Shown here in pieces: positions 63,450-64,000 of a stretch of 64,000 bases of DNA (position 1 is the first letter of the stretch; the number at the start of each line of letters is the position of its first letter). This stretch comes from an uncultured Paracoccaceae bacterium (lineage in GTDB: Bacteria; Pseudomonadota; Alphaproteobacteria; Rhodobacterales; Rhodobacteraceae): positions 142,659 through 206,658 of the forward strand of contig CANMPD010000006.1 of assembly GCA_947499635.1 (NCBI GenBank), read 5' to 3'. Under the pieces are notes generated by a model that had not been told where the DNA came from, ran no database searches, and saw only the letters and a list, made by a program, of their open reading frames with translations. Both the position numbers and the translations under genes were made by a program.

Positions 63450-64000
63450 ATGACTTCGGAAGCTACTGTGTCAATTGAAAGCGATGGAGCTGAGGCACTT
63501 TTTCTGGATACTACAGATAACCACTATCTATTTACCACTTCTGACGACAACCAGATCGACATTACACGGGATGGAGCACTTGTCGGCCCTGCGTATGATG
63601 ACAGGCATTACGGCGATTGGGAGATGCGTCACGTCGCTGCCAACGACAATGGTGGCTATACTGCGCTATGGGCTGCCGAAAATGGTCAATGGAATGTCTG
63701 GCAGATGGACGAAAATGGAGCATTCCTGTCCTACAATGTCATTGAGGCATCGCAGCTTTCTGATTACGAAGATCAGTTTGAAACTGATCTGGATGGTGAT
63801 GGCGAAGCCTTGGTTCTGATCGAAGATGACGGCAATGAATCCCTATACCTAGACACCGCCGATGATCACTATCTATTCACAACTTCTGGCGGCAACCAAA
63901 TCGATATTACACGGGATGGAGCACTTGTCGGCCCTGCGTATGACGATAGGCATTACGGCGATTGGGAGATGCGTCACGTCGCTGCCAACGACAATGGCGG
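63450..64000 (+). CDS. W-rich tandem repeat protein, partial (continues past right edge)
   Basis: At least 183 residues from ATG 63,450 (AAGGAA upstream), running off the window. A repeat of 115 residues (345 bases) occurs at least twice, with the second copy nearly identical. Each carries ITRDGALVGPAYDDRHYGDW, then a tryptophan-rich part (YTALWAAENGQWNVWQMD) and an acidic calcium-binding-like DLDGDGE. This matches the W-rich C-terminal domain family seen in secreted cyanobacterial and roseobacter proteins, often with RTX regions. No signal peptide is present, consistent with type I secretion. It may be a surface or secreted adhesin-like protein. Confidence 0.8.
   Translation, partial: MTSEATVSIESDGAEALFLDTTDNHYLFTTSDDNQIDITRDGALVGPAYDDRHYGDWEMRHVAANDNGGYTALWAAENGQWNVWQMDENGAFLSYNVIEASQLSDYEDQFETDLDGDGEALVLIEDDGNESLYLDTADDHYLFTTSGGNQIDITRDGALVGPAYDDRHYGDWEMRHVAANDNG

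Noticed and set aside
1..64000. CRISPR array
   Set aside because: No regularly spaced repeats of 25-40 bases with unique spacers were seen on either strand, and no cas genes.
1..64000. rRNA operon or additional tRNA genes
   Set aside because: Only the two tRNAs reported have a complete cloverleaf; no rRNA sequence was recognised.

Overview
The window is a piece of an alphaproteobacterial chromosome, almost certainly a marine Rhodobacterales (Roseobacter group). The evidence is gene content and order: ruvC-ruvA-ruvB, an unnamed gene, ybgC, tolQ-tolR-tolA-tolB-pal-cpoB, tilS and ftsH in one run; DUF484-xerC; a SUV3-like helicase, S4 protein, fdxA and carD cluster; a lone aa3-type ctaD; and an RpoH with the QKKLFFNLR box. 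Species cannot be fixed from this alone.

The layout is a core block of about 48 kb bracketed by two foreign islands, each anchored on the 3' end of a tRNA gene. (1) About 1-12,093 is a GC-richer island ending at tRNA-Leu(GAG) (12,094-12,180, minus strand). It holds a STAND-type P-loop NTPase running off the left edge, a MORN-like repeat protein just upstream of it, a mobilisation-like module (small transporter-like protein, membrane and secreted proteins, M15 peptidase, TraG/VirD4-type coupling ATPase, helical small proteins) and a large serine recombinase whose reading frame runs antisense through the tRNA. (2) 12,181-12,838 is eroded DNA with scraps of a dead gene. (3) 12,839-60,170 is core: lipB, HIT protein, ctaD (with a perfect FNR-type box upstream), GST, lptF, xerC/DUF484, transaldolase, priA, MFS, prmA, DUF1127, ruvCAB and tol-pal, tilS, ftsH, rluD-like, rpoH, GNAT, pepF, hydrolase, SCP2, TPR, helicase/S4/fdxA/carD, cobS/cobT, KefB-like antiporter, an Aer-type PAS protein, a large membrane-anchored RPRLRP-repeat protein, a glycosyltransferase-like protein and a 291-residue protein. 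(4) tRNA-Thr(UGU) at 60,337-60,412 is followed by a second, decayed island: broken serine recombinase, small membrane protein between two direct repeats, zinc-ribbon protein, a relaxase stump, two palindromic repeats, and the start of a secreted-type W-rich repeat protein that runs off the right edge.

The core genes are housekeeping and behave as compact operons with ATGA/GTGA overlaps and clear rho-independent terminators. The most unusual material is at the two edges: the STAND NTPase plus MORN-like pair (candidate defence or sensing operon) inside a mobile element whose mobilisation module has a coupling protein but no visible relaxase or secretion channel. A possible GspL-like/GspC-like fusion protein at 55,424-57,877 is the most unusual core gene. 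All functions were read from sequence and family knowledge without database searches.
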